Shown piece by piece: positions 15,243 to 17,641 of a stretch of 17,641 bases of DNA (its first letter is position 1; each line of letters starts with the position of its first letter). The notes below the pieces were generated by a model that was not told where the DNA came from, did no database searches, and was given only the letters and a program-made list of their open reading frames with translations. Location: positions 1 to 17,641 of the forward strand of contig JBJEPE010000031.1 of the NCBI GenBank assembly GCA_051881075.1, read 5' to 3'. This DNA comes from RUG14223 sp051881075 (GTDB lineage: Bacteria; Bacillota; Clostridia; Oscillospirales; Acutalibacteraceae). The translations under genes and the position numbers were made by a program.

Positions 15243-15404
15243 ATGAAAAGGACTATCGTATTTTTATTGATATTTGCCATGCTTACGGCGTTACTATCCG
15301 GATGTAAAGACGAAAATGTAATGGAAGTTGAACTTGAGGGAGAGGTATATACGCCTAGCACTTATGTGCCGATTGAGATAGAACCCCCGGATATATCGGA
15401 GTAA
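15243..15404 (+). CDS. 53-residue putative lipoprotein
   Basis: The frame starts at ATG 15243 after AAGGGATTG and ends at TAA 15402-15404. A basic start (MKRT), a hydrophobic core (IVFLLIFAMLTAL) and the lipobox LLSGC with Cys21 make a classical lipoprotein signal. The mature part is about 33 residues, acidic and Pro-rich, with no Cys other than the anchor (KDENVMEVELEGEVYTPSTY, then PIEIEPPDISE). It would be a short peptide on the outer face of the membrane. No family is recognised. It lies 17 bases after gpmI and ahead of the operon's terminator, so it is co-transcribed with the glycolytic genes, perhaps only by position. Confidence 0.75.
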   Translation: MKRTIVFLLIFAMLTALLSGCKDENVMEVELEGEVYTPSTYVPIEIEPPDISE

Positions 15405-15441
15405 TTATGATTAATTGATTTATATAGGTAATTTATAAAAA

Positions 15442-15480
15442 TGGACTGTAAAAAAACTTGTAGTTTTTTACAGTTCATTT
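15442..15480 (+). terminator. Terminator of the glycolytic operon
   Basis: A stem of about 14 bp with one bulged A (ACTGTAAAAAAACT with AGTTTTTTACAGT), loop TGT, then TCATTTT. Confidence 0.8.
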
Positions 15481-16148
15481 TGCTGTAGGTCATATTTGAG
15501 CGTATTTTAATGTTGTTAAAGCTTTGCGAAACAGTTAGTTAATTAATAAAATATATAGCACCACGATGCGTGAAATTAAGTTTGATGCAATTATACTTTG
15601 TGCGATATAAGCGAAGCATAAAAGCGTTAAGGAAAGGGTGCAGGGAAAACCCATCGCAAGGGTTTTCCCGCCGCTTCTTTGTATACTTTCTTTGCGCAAA
15701 GAAAGTATATGCCTAGTACAGAGCGGCATGAGCGTCTGTTAGGTTGGATTTATAAACAACTAACTGCTATGCGAAGATATGAAACACACCCTGACTGCGT
15801 GCGAGAAACTTATTATTGCAAATACCAAGTCCGCAACATTGTTGCAGGTCTTACCTGCCGACCGCTTTGCTGAGCAAACAGACTTATTTTATTCTTAGTT
15901 CGTTTCTTGCATCATGCCGATTGCTAATCTGTTTGCATAGCACTACGATGCGTGCTATGCAAACTATTGAAGTGCAGAACATTAAGCTTGCTACTCATTT
16001 AAGCAGTACGATGTGCAGACCTTTAGAGTACAGGGGCGAAGCCATATAAAATAATTAGCTGGTTCAGATTATAACCTCGTATGCAACGTTGCCGCAGGGC
16101 TTACCGACAAGGAAATTGGGGATGGCGCACAAGTAAATGTACAAAAAC
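15481..16148. repeat. Non-coding region dense in hairpins and short repeats
   Basis: About 670 bases with no frame that has a ribosome site and a plausible protein. Perfect hairpins stand out: GGGAAAACCC/GGGTTTTCCC (15643-15669), a 28-bp palindrome (15682-15709), GCAACA-T-TGTTGC (15833-15845), GCAGGT-CTT-ACCTGC (15844-15858), TTTGC-TGA-GCAAA (15866-15878), a 13-bp stem GTTTGCATAGCAC/GTGCTATGCAAAC (15931-15964) and the palindrome GCAACGTTGC (16083-16092). A 26-30-base unit occurs twice (15833-15862 and 16083-16108), and a GCAC-ACGATG-GTGC-like unit three times (15558, 15940, 16003). It ends in a strong terminator. It may be a dispersed intergenic repeat of this lineage, a composite of several, or a structured RNA. 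Base composition differs from the neighbouring AT-rich spacers. Confidence 0.6.
15524..15552 (+). promoter_or_regulatory. Possible promoter for the structured region
   Basis: TTGCGA (15524-15529), exactly 17 bases, then TAAAAT (15547-15552). It would start a transcript near 15559, just where the hairpin-rich part begins. The -35 matches only four of six positions. Confidence 0.35.
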
Positions 16149-16195
16149 AGGTCTGTCAAGAATGTTTTCATCTCTGACAGACCTTGTTTTATATT
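16149..16195. terminator. Bidirectional terminator at the end of the structured region
   Basis: A perfect 10-bp stem AGGTCTGTCA (16149-16158) with TGACAGACCT (16175-16184), inner ATG/CAT, loop TTTT. It is followed on the plus strand by TGTTTTATATTTT and on the minus strand by GTTTTTGT. It therefore ends both any plus-strand transcript of the region and the convergent secreted-protein gene. Confidence 0.85.
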
Positions 16196-16220
16196 TTAAT
16201 AAGAACATAATTGATGTATA

Positions 16221-16754
16221 TTACTCCTTGTCATACGGTACAGTTATAGTGTGCCATTTATATTGATTAATATAACAATACCAAGCGGCACTATATACAA
16301 ATGCCTCTTTATTTGTTAATTTACTTTTATAGATATCTTGTATTAATAGTGCATCCAACTGTATAAGTATAATAGAACTACCATATTTTCCGAAAGATGG
16401 TTTTAGGCTTTCTTCCATAAATAGCTGTACCATAACTGTGCCTGCATCTTCCCTCTTTTCAAGCTCCTGCAATCCATTAAATCGGTTAGCTATATATGAA
16501 TATTCAGTATAGTTGGAAGTGCTGGAAATTAATGGGTTAATCCAATTAGATTCTAAAATAAAATTTAAAAGTGTTGGGGTATCTGATTTCAGCTGAGCAT
16601 CGGTTAATTGAAATTCATCATAGTTTCTTTCCGAAAATACATATTTATATTCATCGGAATTTTCATCAAGAGCCGAAGCTGAATACAAAAATGTAGTATT
16701 AGCTGCGCAAATAGTTAATATCAGCGTTAGTACAATAGATAATGCTTTTTTCAT
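16221..16754 (-). CDS. Secreted protein of unknown function
   Basis: A 177-residue protein with a clear signal peptide: MKK start, hydrophobic core (ALSIVLTLILTICAANTTFL) and a likely cut after YSASA near residue 28. The mature 149 residues are helical-looking and rich in Tyr, Asn and Glu, with no Cys apart from one near the end and no family signature. GGAGG on the minus strand is about eight bases before the ATG. It has its own promoter about 130 bases upstream and ends at the bidirectional terminator, so it is monocistronic. I do not recognise a family. Confidence 0.75.
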   Translation of the reverse strand: MKKALSIVLTLILTICAANTTFLYSASALDENSDEYKYVFSERNYDEFQLTDAQLKSDTPTLLNFILESNWINPLISSTSNYTEYSYIANRFNGLQELEKREDAGTVMVQLFMEESLKPSFGKYGSSIILIQLDALLIQDIYKSKLTNKEAFVYSAAWYCYINQYKWHTITVPYDKE

Positions 16755-16883
16755 GGTAATGGCCTCCGTTTCTTAATTAAGATTTTAGTGGATTTAAACT
16801 TGCTTATATATTTACGTGTAAGAGAAAATTATATATTGCGAGTATCACCTTTTCCTATAATCTAATATGACCCTTACAACTTT

Positions 16884-16912
16884 ATTCTAGTAATTAAATT
16901 ATTATTTGTCAA
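16884..16912 (-). promoter_or_regulatory. Promoter of the secreted-protein gene
   Basis: On the minus strand a perfect TTGACA (16912-16907), 17 bases, then TAGAAT (16889-16884). The transcript would begin near 16877. Confidence 0.75.
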
Positions 16913-17009
16913 TGGTTTAATGATACTTTATACGTGATTTTACAACTTTTGGTTAATCTGTATATTTTATTGAGCAGCAGATTGTTTATTCTTGCTTATA
17001 AATATATAC

Positions 17010-17055
17010 AACAAAAATGAAAAAGAAAGTCCGCAAACCTTACGGCCTGTGGACT
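17010..17055 (-). terminator. Terminator of the prepilin-like gene
   Basis: Stem AGTCCACA/TGCGGACT on the minus strand (17055-17048 with 17035-17028, one G-T wobble), then a T-rich tail TTCTTTTTCATTTTT. Confidence 0.75.
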
Positions 17056-17081
17056 CTTGATGTCTTTGTTGATATGTAATT

Positions 17082-17641
17082 TTAATCGTTTCTTCCGCTA
17101 AATGTTGAAAAGTCGGCAGTTGACTGTGACAGTAATATAAGCTTTCCACCTTTTAACTGATAGTACTTATATGAGTTACCGTCTTTATCGTAGAATAATA
17201 TGTCGTCATTTGCACTCTTTGATATATTGGTATAGCTGAAAAATATTTTGCCTCTGTAGTCCTCATATGCGGGGTCTGTAGAATCACGCAGATCAAGGTA
17301 ATAGAATACCGCTCCGCCACGGCCGTAAAGACCTGATTTATCATCACTGCATAAAAGACGTAAGTCAAATCCCTTTTTGGTTTGTATCAGGTCATGCTGT
17401 GTAAGAAAGCTCTGTATATCCGGGTTTGATCCGTCTATACCGATGAATGTGTTACCGCGGCTGCTTGAATACATTTCCATAGATTCTTTACGTACTTTTT
17501 CTATTTTAGCAGCTAAAGCGCAGTTGGATTTAAAGTCAGATGTAGTAAAAGCATTTTTGGCACTTGGAATTGCCAATGCTGTCAATACAGATAATATTAC
17601 TATACAGGCTATAAGCTCTATAAGTGTAAAACCGTGCTTGC
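17082..17641 (-). CDS. Type IV prepilin-like protein, N-terminus cut by window edge
   Basis: The open frame runs from the window edge to a TAA at 17084-17082, giving 185 visible residues. It begins KHGFTLIELIACIVILSV: the Gly-Phe-Thr-Leu-Ile-Glu prepilin peptidase site (cut between Gly and Phe, with Glu5 of the mature form) followed by the hydrophobic spine helix, continuing LTALAIPSAKNAF. The remaining 150 residues form a soluble head with a Tyr-rich end (SYTNISKSANDDILFYDKDGNSYKYYQLKGGK). It is thus a pilin or pseudopilin of a type IV pilus, competence or type II-like system. The head is not recognisable as a known subunit such as ComGC. Only a few codons and the start are missing. A terminator follows, so it is the last gene of its unit. 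Confidence 0.85.
   Translation of the reverse strand, partial: KHGFTLIELIACIVILSVLTALAIPSAKNAFTTSDFKSNCALAAKIEKVRKESMEMYSSSRGNTFIGIDGSNPDIQSFLTQHDLIQTKKGFDLRLLCSDDKSGLYGRGGAVFYYLDLRDSTDPAYEDYRGKIFFSYTNISKSANDDILFYDKDGNSYKYYQLKGGKLILLSQSTADFSTFSGRND

Larger units (their letters stand above)
16755..17081 (-). other. Intergenic region between two minus-strand genes
   Basis: It holds the terminator of the prepilin-like gene (17010-17055), the promoter of the secreted-protein gene (16884-16912) and a leader of about 120 bases (16877-16755). No further gene is supported. Confidence 0.6.

Noticed and set aside
15481..16148. CRISPR array or integron-like attC cluster
   Set aside because: Repeats are few, of different types and unevenly spaced; there are no cas genes or integrase in the window.
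15679..16266. Three short overlapping plus-strand frames in the hairpin-rich region
   Set aside because: None has a ribosome site, they cut through perfect palindromes, and the encoded sequences are Cys/Arg-rich without domain character.

Overview
The window looks like chromosome of a low-GC Gram-positive bacterium, most likely a member of the Clostridia (Oscillospirales/Ruminococcaceae-like). This is an inference from AT-rich intergenic DNA, strong AGGAGG-type ribosome binding sites, consensus sigma-A promoters (for example TTGACA-17-TATAAT at 799-827) and the gene families present. I see no tRNA, rRNA, CRISPR array, transposase or phage gene.

Left part (1-3700). The tail of a DUF3006 protein converges on a MarR-type repressor gene. 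Divergent from the repressor is a DegV-family fatty-acid-binding protein gene, followed by a tiny membrane-anchored Cys-rich protein gene. Next come a small solo Xre-type HTH regulator, a LUD-domain protein and, on the minus strand, a 45-residue protein made almost only of Asn and Gln. Hairpin terminators separate these units.

Middle (3698-8976). An RsmF-like rRNA m5C methyltransferase, RsmA/KsgA and an acidic-tailed membrane protein form a tight plus-strand operon. A 725-residue lipoprotein of the alkylsulfatase (SdsA1/BDS1) metallo-beta-lactamase family follows from its own promoter. It has lost both His of the HxHxDH metal motif. A small YtxH-like membrane protein gene lies on the minus strand just after it, sharing a terminator region.

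Right-middle (9327-15480). A trmL, YitT-family and RluA-family group is followed by a glycolytic operon of pgk, tpiA and gpmI. A 53-residue lipoprotein gene is attached to the end of that operon, then a strong terminator. gap and eno are not next to this cluster.

Right end (15480-17641). About 650 bases carry no convincing gene but are unusually rich in perfect hairpins and repeated short units. They are bracketed by a possible promoter and a strong bidirectional terminator. This is the best candidate for something undescribed: a dispersed repeat or a structured non-coding RNA. Beyond it, on the minus strand, are a secreted protein of unknown function with a near-consensus promoter and a type IV prepilin-like protein that runs off the window edge.
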